Source: Microbacteriaceae bacterium PS02068 (lineage in GTDB: Bacteria; Actinomycetota; Actinomycetes; Actinomycetales; Microbacteriaceae). From it: a stretch of 47,681 nt of DNA. The DNA lies in the NCBI GenBank assembly GCA_029959325.1, contig JASCPF010000019.1, positions 1 through 47,681 on the forward strand, read 5' to 3'. Below the pieces are notes generated by a model, which was not told the DNA's origin, did not search any database, and was given only the letters and a program-made list of their open reading frames with translations. Positions 15,695-23,119 of this stretch are shown one piece after another (position 1 is the stretch's first letter; every line of letters begins with the position of its first letter). Both the position numbers and the translations under genes were made by a program.

Positions 15695-16042
15695 TCAGCC
15701 GACGTAGACCCAGGCCTCGCGGCCGCTCGCGAGCGTCACCGCGACGCGGCGGTACAGCGAGACCTCGTACTCGTCGGCGGCATCGAGCTCGCCTGCGGTG
15801 ACGTGCAGGACGACGCCGACCACCCTGTCGAGGTCGTTGCCGGTCGCCCGCAGCACAGGGTGGACCGACATCCCCGACACGTCGACGACGCGCTGATCAT
15901 CGATCTCGGCGTAGTCGATCGTGTAGCCAGGGAGCGAGTCGGGCTCGCCGGCCACGAGGCGCCCGAACGTGTCGAGCTGCACCTCGGCATGCCGCAGAGT
16001 GCCGTAGGTGAACAGCAGCTCTTCGACGGGCGCGTCGCTCAC
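15695..16042 (-). CDS. Gamma-glutamylcyclotransferase-fold (AIG2-like) protein
   Basis: 115 residues from GTG 16042. The diagnostic N-terminal motif LLFTYGTLRHAEVQ provides the YGTL substrate-binding loop of the gamma-glutamylcyclotransferase/AIG2 fold, and VVHVTAGELDAADEYE-like sequence (GVVLHVTAGELDAADEYE) carries the family's acidic catalytic region. YRRVAVTLASGREAWVYVG is the usual closing strand pair. Reactions in this family release 5-oxoproline from gamma-glutamyl peptides, but small bacterial members may act on gamma-glutamylamines. It is the first gene of the unit with sixA. A longer frame to 16120 exists but lacks a ribosome site. Confidence 0.85.
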   Translation of the reverse strand: MSDAPVEELLFTYGTLRHAEVQLDTFGRLVAGEPDSLPGYTIDYAEIDDQRVVDVSGMSVHPVLRATGNDLDRVVGVVLHVTAGELDAADEYEVSLYRRVAVTLASGREAWVYVG

Positions 16043-16235
16043 GGTTCCACGGTACCCGTGTCGGGCGTGCGGGGCCAGGATCGCGGCGCGCGCCGTCACG
16101 CGACGACGCGCGTCCGTCTCGCGCATTGCGGCGGTGTCGCGCGCAGTCGCGGACGTGTCGGCCGTGTCGCGCCCGCCCGCCCGCGCGGACCCCGTCAGCA
16201 ACCCCGCAGACCGCGTCGGGCCCGCCCGGCCTCGG

Positions 16236-17507
16236 CTACCCCAGGAAGGCGTGGGCGATCGCGAAGATGGCGAGCCCGGCGAGTGCGCCGACGATCGTGC
16301 CGTTGAGGCGGATGTACTGCAGGTCGCGGCCGACCATGAGCTCGATCTTCTCGGTGGTCTCGGCCGGATCCCACTTCTCGACGGTGTCGGTGATGATCGA
16401 GGCGATGTCGTGCCGGTAGCGGTCGACGAGGAACACCGCGGCATCCGCCACGCGCGTGTCGACGCGCTGCTGCAGCGCCGTGTCGGTCGTGAGGCGATCG
16501 CCGATCTCGACGAGCGCAGCGCCGACGCGGCGGCGCAGCGAGCTCTCCGGGTCGGCGAGGCTCCGCAGCAGCCCTGCCTTCGCGGTGTTCCAGGCCTCGG
16601 CGGCCAGCGCGCGCACGCGGGGGCTGTCGAACACGGCGCTCTTCGCCTCTTCGAGGCGCCCGATCGTCGTGGGATCGTGCTGCAGATTCTCGGCCAGGCG
16701 CGTGAGGTAACGGTCGATCGCGTGCCGCGCGGGGTGCTCGGGGTCGGCCTGCACGGCCGCGGCGAACTTGACGGCCTCGTTGTACACGGTGTCGTCGACC
16801 AGGCGCATCGCGACCGACGGCACCCACGACGGCAGGCGGCGCGAGACCAGACCGCTGAACGACTCGCGGTTCGCGCGCAGCCACGTCGAGATGCTGTCGA
16901 CGCCCAGGTCGACGGCGCCATGGTGCGCACCCGCCTCGACGACGCGGCCGAGGGACGCCCCGAGCGTCGGGCCCCACTCGGGGCTCAGCAGGTGCTCGCG
17001 CGCCAGGTCGCTGATGAGGTCCTGCACCTCGTCATCGCTGAGCGCCGTGAGGATGCCGGAGGCGATGGCGGATGCCTCGGTCGCTACTGTCTCGGCATGC
17101 GCCGGATCGCGCAACCACGCCCCCGCGGTCGCCGCGATCGCCGTCGACTCGAGCTTCGCGCGCACGACCTCGCCCGCCAGGAAGTTGGTCTCGATGAACT
17201 CGCCGAGGCTGCGGCCGATCTCGTCCTTGCGCTTCGGGATGATCGCCGTGTGCGGAATCGGGATGCCCAGCGGGTGGCGGAACAGCGCCGTGACGGCGAA
17301 CCAGTCGGCCAGGGCGCCGACCATGCCGCCCTCCGCCGCCGCGCGGACGTAGGCGAGCCACGGGTAGTTCTCCTGCAACACGAACGCGACGATGAACACG
17401 ACCGCCATGACCACGAGCGCGCCGAGCGCGACGCCCTTCATGACGCGCAGCGACCGGCGGCGCTCCTGATCGGCGGGGCTCAGAAGCTCGGTCGGCGTGC
17501 GGGGCAT
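16236..17507 (-). CDS. DUF445 family membrane protein
   Basis: 423 residues. An N-terminal helix (GVALGALVVMAVVFIVAFVL) is followed by the family block GGMVGALADWFAVTALFRHPLGIPIPHTAIIPKRKDEIG, and then a long alpha-helical, probably coiled middle with repeated segments. A C-terminal helix (NGTIVGALAGLAIFAIAHAF) closes it. This architecture is that of DUF445 (YjiN-like) proteins, which are widespread but have no established function. The ATG at 17507 is chosen over the frame to 17534 because MPRTP begins the conserved part; the ribosome site is weak. It is divergent from the csoR-type gene with a gap of 56 bases. The 193 bases between this gene's stop and the cyclotransferase start show GC-rich sequence with no clear feature. 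Confidence 0.85.
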   Translation of the reverse strand: MPRTPTELLSPADQERRRSLRVMKGVALGALVVMAVVFIVAFVLQENYPWLAYVRAAAEGGMVGALADWFAVTALFRHPLGIPIPHTAIIPKRKDEIGRSLGEFIETNFLAGEVVRAKLESTAIAATAGAWLRDPAHAETVATEASAIASGILTALSDDEVQDLISDLAREHLLSPEWGPTLGASLGRVVEAGAHHGAVDLGVDSISTWLRANRESFSGLVSRRLPSWVPSVAMRLVDDTVYNEAVKFAAAVQADPEHPARHAIDRYLTRLAENLQHDPTTIGRLEEAKSAVFDSPRVRALAAEAWNTAKAGLLRSLADPESSLRRRVGAALVEIGDRLTTDTALQQRVDTRVADAAVFLVDRYRHDIASIITDTVEKWDPAETTEKIELMVGRDLQYIRLNGTIVGALAGLAIFAIAHAFLG

Positions 17508-17563
17508 GCCGTCAGTTTCGCACGCCGTCCACACCGTCGGACGTGCGCGCGTATCCTTGCGGC

Positions 17564-17836
17564 GTGATCGAAGACATCAAGAAGCGCTCGCTGCACCGCA
17601 CCGCGATCATCGAGGGCCAGGTGCGGGGGCTTGCCAAGATGATCGAGAACGAGGAGTACTGCATGGACATGATCGCGCAGTCGCGCGCGATTCAGCGTGC
17701 CCTGGCATCCCTCGACAAACTCCTCGTCGAGAATCACCTGCGCACTCACGTGGCGCACATGTTCGAGCACGGCGGCGCCGAGCGCGAGCAGGCCGTCGCC
17801 GAGCTGCTGAAGGCGTTCGAGGTCGACGGGCGCTGA
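17564..17836 (+). CDS. CsoR/RcnR-family metal- or thiol-sensing repressor
   Basis: 90 residues from GTG 17564. The all-helical DUF156 fold is clear: LHRTAIIEGQVRGLAKMIENEEYCMDMI, with the DNA-contacting Arg and Gly residues of the first helix. Putative sensing residues are Cys33, His58 and His62 (ENHLRTHV). Copper sensors have Cys-His-Cys, so the third ligand is His here. This is closer to the nickel/cobalt RcnR or formaldehyde FrmR pattern, and Cys33 plus His11 near the N-terminus would complete an RcnR-like set. No metal efflux pump or formaldehyde enzyme gene adjoins it, so the regulon is not visible. Confidence 0.88.
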   Translation: MIEDIKKRSLHRTAIIEGQVRGLAKMIENEEYCMDMIAQSRAIQRALASLDKLLVENHLRTHVAHMFEHGGAEREQAVAELLKAFEVDGR

Positions 17837-17851
17837 GCCCGGCGTGCGGCC

Positions 17852-19012
17852 TTATCCGCCGACGGGCCCGAGCCAGGCGGATGCCACCGTCGAATGCGCC
17901 GACTCGGGGTCGGAGGGGTGGAACATCCCGGCGAGGACGTCGCGATAGAGGCGGCTGAGCTCGCTGCGCGCGAAGTACGACGAGCCGCCGGCCACGAGCA
18001 TCGCCTCGTCGACGATCTGCTTGGCCGCGACGACGGCGCGGTGCTTGAGGCCCGAGAGCCTCGCGAACCACAGCGCGCCGTGGTTCGCCTGCGCGTCGAC
18101 GTCGGCCGCGAGGGCGGCGACCTGGGGGAGCAGCGCGTCGTACGCGAGGGCCATGTCGGCGATGCGCCAGCGGATGTCGGGGTCGTCGCTGTAGGCGAGC
18201 CCCGTCTTCTTCGACGTGCGGGCCTTCGCCGTCGTCACCGCGAGGTCGAGCGCGCGCCGGGCAATGCCGGTGTAGACGGATGCCAGCAGGATCTCGAACA
18301 CGCTGAAGATGCCGAACACGATCGGATCGGGGTTCGGCCCCGGCGCCACGCGACGCACGACGCGGTCTGCAGGAGCTGTGGCACCGTGCAGCTCGGTCGT
18401 GCGCGACTGTGTGCCGCGCATGCCGATCGTGTCCCAGTCGTCACGGGTGTGGACGGCTTCCGTGCGGGGCACGAACGCGTAGACCATCTGCGGCGCGTCG
18501 GGCGAGGTGGTGTCGAGGCCGTGCAGGCCGAGCTGGGTCCACACCGGGCCGAGCGACGTGAAGATCTTCGTGCCGGTGAAGGCGTAGCCGCCGTCGCCGG
18601 TCGGCGTGGCGGACGTGTCGCTGCCGAAGAGCACCAGGTCGTTTCCCGCCTCGCTGATGCCGAACGCGAAGACCTCTCCGGCGACGGCGCCCTCGTGCAC
18701 GAACCGCAGGTCGTCGAGGCCGCGGTCGGCGAGCACCTTCGCCACGCCCGTCCACACCAGGTGCATGTTGATCGCGAGCGCGGTGGCCGGTGCTGCGGTC
18801 GCAAGCCGCTGCTGCAGCACGGCGACCTCGGCGAGCCCGAGGCCCGCGCCACCGAGGGCGGCGGGAGCCAGAAGCGCGAGGTAGCCGGCATCCTTCAGCT
18901 CGGCCAGATCCTCGTCGGGGAAGCGGTTCTCGGCGTCGACGGCCGCGGCGCGGCCGCGGATGCGCTCGAGCAGGTCGTCGGGCAGGTATGCGGCGGGGTC
19001 GAAATCGGTCAC
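17852..19012 (-). CDS. Acyl-CoA dehydrogenase-like flavoprotein
   Basis: 386 residues with the three-domain acyl-CoA dehydrogenase plan: N-terminal helices (LAELKDAGYLALLAPAALGG), a middle beta domain (GYAFTGTKIFTSLGPV, then DTIGMRGTQSRTTELHG), and a C-terminal helical domain with AKQIVDEAMLVAGGSSYFARSELSRLYRD. At the place where true dehydrogenases have YEGT with the catalytic Glu, this protein reads MFHPSDPES, so the base is missing. That is more like the related DszC/SfnC-type flavin monooxygenases or other non-dehydrogenase members. The start GTG 19012 has GGAGAG directly adjacent, which is unusually close. The gene is convergent with the csoR-type gene. Confidence 0.85.
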   Translation of the reverse strand: MTDFDPAAYLPDDLLERIRGRAAAVDAENRFPDEDLAELKDAGYLALLAPAALGGAGLGLAEVAVLQQRLATAAPATALAINMHLVWTGVAKVLADRGLDDLRFVHEGAVAGEVFAFGISEAGNDLVLFGSDTSATPTGDGGYAFTGTKIFTSLGPVWTQLGLHGLDTTSPDAPQMVYAFVPRTEAVHTRDDWDTIGMRGTQSRTTELHGATAPADRVVRRVAPGPNPDPIVFGIFSVFEILLASVYTGIARRALDLAVTTAKARTSKKTGLAYSDDPDIRWRIADMALAYDALLPQVAALAADVDAQANHGALWFARLSGLKHRAVVAAKQIVDEAMLVAGGSSYFARSELSRLYRDVLAGMFHPSDPESAHSTVASAWLGPVGG

Positions 19013-19083
19013 CTCTCCATTGTCGCGCGGTGGCGACCCCTGTGGATCAGGGCGCTCGCCGGTCGGCTGGCGCGGGACGCGAG

Positions 19084-19165
19084 CCCGAACTCATCCATTT
19101 CGGTGGCGAATCGGCGATGCGGGGCAGCTGTCGGCGTGTTCGTACACGAACTGGAGGAGTTCGGG
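19084..19165. repeat. Palindromic element family I, copy C
   Basis: CCCGAACTCATCCA and TGGAGGAGTTCGGG are near-perfect inverted ends (one mismatch). The inner left segment is TTTCGGTGGCGAATCGGCG, shared with copy D. It lies in the 405-base gene-free stretch between the acyl-CoA dehydrogenase-like gene and the next gene. Confidence 0.8.
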
Positions 19166-19257
19166 TCGATGGGGCGGGAGTGACCTGCAGCTCACGCACT
19201 CGGGCATGTCCGAAGGCTGGGCAGGCGACGGGACAAGCGACGCGCGGCGGGTGCGAG

Positions 19258-19338
19258 CCCGAACTCCTCCAATTTGGTGGCGAATCGGCGCTGCAGGGCA
19301 CATAGCGAGCTATGCGGCCGCGAATTGGAGGAGTTCGG
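19258..19338. repeat. Palindromic element family I, copy D
   Basis: CCCGAACTCCTCCAA and TTGGAGGAGTTCGG are exact inverted ends. The inner left segment TTTGGTGGCGAATCGGCG matches copy C, and CATAGCGAGCTATG forms a second small hairpin inside. Apart from copies C and D, the 19013-19417 stretch shows nothing I can assign. Confidence 0.85.
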
Positions 19339-19417
19339 CCGGCCCGGCGGGAGTAGCCGGCCGCCGGAGCAGCCCGCCGCGACCCAGCCTGGCACCTCGC
19401 CGGGGCAGGATGGACCC

Positions 19418-19822
19418 ATGATCTCGACCGACCTGGCGTTGGCGCTGCGTGATGCCGGGCTAGTGTGGCATCCCGCCTCGGGCGACCGGTTCCAGCTCGA
19501 CGAGCCCGAGTTCGAGGCCGACGTGTTCACCGTGAGTGAGATGACGATCGAGCCGCGCCGGTACTCGACCGGCACGATCCTCGCGTTCAACGGTACGACC
19601 GAGTGGGCCCTCGATTCGGTTGCGCTCGACGACGCGCTGTGGCTGCCGCGCGAAGACCAGCTGCGCGAGCTGCTGCGGGGCGCGTTCCGCGCGCTGGCGC
19701 GGCTCGACGACACGTACCGGGTCGAGATCGTCGTGCGCGGCGAGAGTCTGCGCTTCGAGCATCCCGAGCCCGCGGATGCCTACGCGCTCGCCGTGCTCGA
19801 CCTGCTGCGCCGCATCGCCTGA
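19418..19822 (+). CDS. Small cytosolic protein of unknown function
   Basis: 134 residues from ATG 19418; the open frame extends upstream through repeat copy D and is not used. No signal peptide or membrane helix is present. The sequence has mixed acidic and basic content with Trp-containing motifs (GLVWHPASGDRF, WALDSVALDDALWLPREDQL) and a helical C-terminus. I recall similar proteins being named 'pilus assembly protein CpaE' in this family, but none of the receiver or ATPase motifs of real CpaE are present, so I give no function. Confidence 0.75.
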   Translation: MISTDLALALRDAGLVWHPASGDRFQLDEPEFEADVFTVSEMTIEPRRYSTGTILAFNGTTEWALDSVALDDALWLPREDQLRELLRGAFRALARLDDTYRVEIVVRGESLRFEHPEPADAYALAVLDLLRRIA

Positions 19823-19870
19823 GCTTCGGCGTGTCGGCCTGCGCCATGGCGCGTCGCTTGGCGCGCACGT

Positions 19871-20022
19871 CGCGAGAGTTGGCGCAGCACGCGGCAACCC
19901 CGGGCGGATACTCGCGTGTCGCGACCACTTCGTGACAGCCATTGCGGGCTCTCGCGTCAGAGTTGGCGCAACACGCGGCAACGCCGCACAGGTATCCGCG
20001 TGTTGCGCCCACTGTGCACAAC
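19871..20022. repeat. Palindromic repeat family II, two copies
   Basis: Copy 2 has GGCGCAACACGCGG (19965-19978) exactly inverted at 19996-20009 around a 17-base loop. Copy 1 (19875-19928) has the same left part (GTTGGCGCAGCACGCGGCAAC) and a decayed right arm. These fill most of the 273-base gap between a small unknown gene and the convergent hydrolase, and copy 2 may act as a terminator. Confidence 0.75.
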
Positions 20023-20029
20023 GCGTCGC

Positions 20030-20113
20030 GAGTGCTGCCGCTCGGAGCAGGCGTCAGCCCAGCGCCGCCACGAGCGCTGCCGCTCGGAGCAGGCGTCAGC
20101 GCAGCGCCACCGC
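20030..20113. repeat. 42-bp tandem duplication at the 3' end of the hydrolase gene
   Basis: Two 42-base units, 20030-20071 and 20072-20113, share GCTGCCGCTCGGAGCAGGCG and most flanking bases. The right unit contains the last codons and TGA of the leftward alpha/beta hydrolase; the left unit is a decayed copy downstream of the stop. Confidence 0.8.
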
Positions 20114-20869
20114 GAGGTGGCGCATCGTGTCGTCGGGCAGATCGCGGTGCGGCGAGTGCCCCGCGCCGGCGACGACCGAGACGGTCACGACCGGGTTCTG
20201 CCGCACCTCGTCGACGAGCCTGCCCGAGAAGATCGAGTAGACGGTCGGGTCGCTCGCGATGATGTGCGTCGGCACGGTGAGGCGCGTGGCCGCGGCGCGC
20301 ACGTCCCACGGAATGTTCTGCGCGCTCGTCTGTTCGACGGCGTACCGGCTCGCCTGCCGCGCTGACAGTGCCTTGAGCTCGATGTCGAGCGGATGCCACG
20401 TGGGGTGTTCCGCGCGCACGGCGTCTTCCGAGGGGTTGGCGAAGGAGCGCTCCTGGCTGCGCTGCACGACGCCCCGGTCGTGGTCGCCGAGATGGATCGC
20501 GGGGTCGATGAGGATGAGTCGGCGCGTCCACGCCGGGGCATCCGCGCTGGCGAGCGTCGCCGCCGCGCCGCCGAGCGAGTGCGCGATGACGAGGTCCCAC
20601 GGCGCATCGTCGCGGGTGCCGGTGCGCGAGAGGTCGGCGGCGTAGGCGGCGATCGAGTAGTCGAGCGCGCGCGGGGCCGTGCCGTGGCCGCGCAGGTCGA
20701 CGGCGGTGGCGTGCCACCCGGCATCCGCGAGCCACGTTCCGTAGCGCCACATCAGCGCTCCGTTCGAGCCGAGCCCGTGCACGAGCAGCGCGCGCCGCGG
20801 CGCGGCGGGCTCACCCCAGGAGAGGCGGGGGAGGGTCACGGGAACGGGCATGGGTCGGCTTTCTGTCAC
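20096..20869 (-). CDS. Alpha/beta-hydrolase
   Basis: 257 residues from GTG 20869, whose codon overlaps the stop of the upstream MFS gene (GTGA); an ATG at 20851 is an alternative. The fold's landmarks are LLVHGLGSNG (oxyanion loop), VDLRGHGTA, the nucleophile elbow AHSLGG with Ser98, IIASDPTVYS with the probable catalytic Asp, and GAGHSPHRDL with the catalytic His. No signal peptide is visible, so it is cytoplasmic. The substrate is unknown. Translational coupling to an exporter-type MFS protein suggests a shared role, for example in ester-compound resistance or uptake. Its last codons and stop have been tandemly duplicated downstream. Confidence 0.88.
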   Translation of the reverse strand: MTESRPMPVPVTLPRLSWGEPAAPRRALLVHGLGSNGALMWRYGTWLADAGWHATAVDLRGHGTAPRALDYSIAAYAADLSRTGTRDDAPWDLVIAHSLGGAAATLASADAPAWTRRLILIDPAIHLGDHDRGVVQRSQERSFANPSEDAVRAEHPTWHPLDIELKALSARQASRYAVEQTSAQNIPWDVRAAATRLTVPTHIIASDPTVYSIFSGRLVDEVRQNPVVTVSVVAGAGHSPHRDLPDDTMRHLAVALR

Positions 20870-22089
20870 GTGATGATCTCGACCGGTTCGGTGTCGGGGA
20901 TCGGGCTCGCGTCGCGGCCGCGCAGGTCGGGGAAGCCCCGCACGAACAGCACGGCGACGAGGGCGCCGACGATCGCGAACGCCGCGGCGGCGCCGTAGGC
21001 TCCGGCGGGCCCGACGCCGTCGATGAGGAATCCCGCTGCGGCCGACCCGAGCGCCGCGCCGATGAGCTGACCGGTGCCGATCCAGCCATAGGCCTCGGCC
21101 GTTTCGCTGAACTTGACGGATGCCGAGGTCATCGCGAACATCACCGCGAGTGCCGGGGCGACGCCGATGCCGGCGATCACGAGGCACGCGCCCACCCACC
21201 ACGGCGTCGAGGCGCTGATCTCGTCGACGAAGAAGACAGCGGCGATGAGGCCGACCGCGACGACGGTGAGGCGGCGCGCCATCGCCCACGGCCCCATCGG
21301 GATGTGGCCGAAGGCCAGGCCGCCGGCGAGGCTGCCGACCGAGAAGACCGCGAGGACGAGCCCCGCCTCGAGTCCGCCGTGCCCGAAGGTGGCGACGACG
21401 GCGGCCTCGACGGCGGCGCACGCGCCGATCAGCAGGAAGCCGATCACGGTGGCCAGCAGCACGACGGGCTTGCCGAGCACCTTCCCGAACGCGCGTCGGC
21501 TGCGCGGAATGCGCACGCGTCCGACTTCGGGCGAGAGGATGAACCACGCGCCGCCGAGCGCGAGGATCGTGACGATCAGCAGGAGCGCCGGGACGGTGCC
21601 GACCTGCGTCGCGACGATCGTGATGACGACCGGCGCGAGGATCCAGATGATCTCCTGCAGGCTCGCGTCGAGCGAGAAGAGCGGTGTGAGCTGGCGCGCG
21701 TTCACGAGCTTGGGGTAGATCGTGCGCACGGCGGACTGCACGGGCGGCGTCGCCAGGCCGGCCAGCAATCCGAAGATCATGTAGCCCACGATGTTCATGG
21801 GTACGAGGGCGAGCACGAGCAGCGCGGCGGCGCAGACCATCGTCGTGAGGGTGAGCACGCGACGGATGCCCCAGATGCCCATCCAGCGGCTCGTCACCGG
21901 GCCCGCCGTCGCCTGCCCGATCGAGGTGGCGGCCAGCACGAGCCCGGCTGCACCGTACGACCCGGTCTGCTGCTCGATGTGCAGCAGGATCGCGAGGCTC
22001 GTCATGCCGTTCGGAAAGCGCGCCGTCAGCTGTGCGGCAATGATGCGCGCGACCCCGGGGGTGCGCAGGAGCTCCCGATATCCCGCCAC
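20866..22089 (-). CDS. Major facilitator superfamily transporter
   Basis: 407 residues with about twelve membrane helices in two six-helix halves and a central cytoplasmic loop (SPEVGRVRIPRSRRAFGK). The N-terminal half begins LLRTPGVARIIAAQLTARFPNGMTSLAILLHI, a form common in actinobacterial drug-efflux-like MFS proteins. The start GTG at 22089 begins the conserved part; several upstream in-frame starts exist and GGAGGG sits immediately before the chosen codon, so the exact start is uncertain. It is coupled to the alpha/beta hydrolase gene downstream. Substrate unknown. Confidence 0.88.
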   Translation of the reverse strand: MAGYRELLRTPGVARIIAAQLTARFPNGMTSLAILLHIEQQTGSYGAAGLVLAATSIGQATAGPVTSRWMGIWGIRRVLTLTTMVCAAALLVLALVPMNIVGYMIFGLLAGLATPPVQSAVRTIYPKLVNARQLTPLFSLDASLQEIIWILAPVVITIVATQVGTVPALLLIVTILALGGAWFILSPEVGRVRIPRSRRAFGKVLGKPVVLLATVIGFLLIGACAAVEAAVVATFGHGGLEAGLVLAVFSVGSLAGGLAFGHIPMGPWAMARRLTVVAVGLIAAVFFVDEISASTPWWVGACLVIAGIGVAPALAVMFAMTSASVKFSETAEAYGWIGTGQLIGAALGSAAAGFLIDGVGPAGAYGAAAAFAIVGALVAVLFVRGFPDLRGRDASPIPDTEPVEIIT

Positions 22090-22310
22090 CCCTCCACGGT
22101 ACCGGTCCTCCGACACGCCGCGACACGCCGAAGCGGACATTCCACAGCCGATCCGATGTCCGAGCCCCCGCGTAGCGTCGAAGCTGTGGATGGATGCCAG
22201 AGGCATCCGCGAATTGCGCGTGATTCAGGCTTTTTCCAGGTTCGCGAGAAGGCCCTCGCCTGTGGATGAAACGGTGGAGAAGTTGTGTTGTACCTGGGGA
22301 GAGCGGTGCA

Positions 22311-22375
22311 AAACTACATTGATGTAACTACTACCCCTTGTGGTGCTTCCGAGTGTCGGCACCCATATGTAGTAT
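22311..22375 (+). promoter_or_regulatory. Regulatory region of the nrd operon with possible NrdR-like sites
   Basis: The 356-base gap between the MFS start and nrdH holds ACTACAT at 22313-22319 and its exact inverse ATGTAGT at 22367-22373. The first lies in the palindrome-like ACTACATTGATGTAAC. These resemble degenerate NrdR boxes, but their centre spacing of about 46 bases differs from the roughly 31 seen in well-studied cases, so this is tentative. The rest of the gap shows nothing I can name. Confidence 0.35.
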
Positions 22376-22445
22376 TGGACTCCCGGCGGGGCACTGCCGG
22401 ACAGCTGGGCGAGATTTCACAGATTTGACGGGAGAACGGATCGAT

Positions 22446-22679
22446 ATGGCGATCACGGTTTACACCAAGCCGTCGTGCGTGCAGTGCAACGCGACGTACC
22501 GGGCATTGGACTCGAAGGGCATCGATTACGAGGTCCTCGACCTGTCCGAAGACCCGGCGGCGCTCGAGCACGTCAAGTCGCTCGGTTACCTGCAGGCGCC
22601 GGTCGTCGTGACCGACGAAGACCACTGGTCGGGCTTCCGTCCCGACAAGATCGACGAGCTCGCGTCGCGCCTGGCGTAA
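22446..22679 (+). CDS. nrdH: NrdH glutaredoxin-like electron donor for ribonucleotide reductase
   Basis: 77 residues. The redox motif CVQC (Cys11, Cys14) sits after the first strand (ITVYTKPS). [20 protein letters not shown] carries the cis-Pro and the WSGFRPD block that marks NrdH as opposed to ordinary glutaredoxin. NrdH is reduced by thioredoxin reductase and reduces NrdE. The ATG is preceded by GGGAGAA. It is the first gene of nrdHIEF, with 5 bases to nrdI. Confidence 0.97.
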   Translation: MAITVYTKPSCVQCNATYRALDSKGIDYEVLDLSEDPAALEHVKSLGYLQAPVVVTDEDHWSGFRPDKIDELASRLA

Positions 22680-22684
22680 CTCCG

Positions 22685-23119
22685 ATGAGCACGGTCGCGA
22701 CGAGCGCGCCGCTGCTCGTCTACTTCTCCAGCATCTCGGGCAACACTGCGCGCTTCGTCGACAAGCTCGGGCTTCCCGCGCTGCGGATCCCGCTCCTCCC
22801 GTCCGACCCCCGGATCGAGGTCGACGAGCCGTTCGTGCTCGTCACCCCGACCTACGGGGGAGGGCAGGGGCGCGGCGAGGAGAAGGGCGCCGTCCCCAAA
22901 CAGGTGATCCGCTTTCTCAACGAAGAGAAGCATCGTCGCCTCATCCGCGGAGTGATCTCGGCGGGCAACACCAACTTCGGCGCGGCTTACTGCCTCGCCG
23001 GCGACATCATCAGTCGCAAGTGCTCCGTGCCGCATTTGTATCGACTAGAACTTTTCGGCACGCCAGAAGACGTCGCTCAGGTGAGCGACGGATTGGAACG
23101 ATGGTGGACACAGCAGTGA
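22685..23119 (+). CDS. nrdI: NrdI flavodoxin-like activator of NrdF
   Basis: 144 residues. [19 protein letters not shown] is the FMN phosphate loop, [22 protein letters not shown] the second flavin-binding loop, and [21 protein letters not shown] the third. These are the hallmarks of NrdI, which supplies oxidant to the dimanganese centre of NrdF. Its coding end overlaps the start of nrdE by 19 bases, consistent with coupled translation. Confidence 0.97.
   Translation: MSTVATSAPLLVYFSSISGNTARFVDKLGLPALRIPLLPSDPRIEVDEPFVLVTPTYGGGQGRGEEKGAVPKQVIRFLNEEKHRRLIRGVISAGNTNFGAAYCLAGDIISRKCSVPHLYRLELFGTPEDVAQVSDGLERWWTQQ

Noticed and set aside
19418..19822. Naming this gene as a pilus assembly protein (CpaE)
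   Set aside because: No receiver or P-loop ATPase motif is present in 134 residues, and no pilus genes are nearby.
14655..20113. CRISPR array or integron made from the repeats
   Set aside because: The repeats are palindromic, differ in middle sequence, and have no regular short spacers, cas genes or integrase.
22311..22375. Confident NrdR box pair
   Set aside because: The ACTACAT inverted halves are present, but their spacing and palindromic match are poorer than in known NrdR targets, so only a low-confidence note is given.
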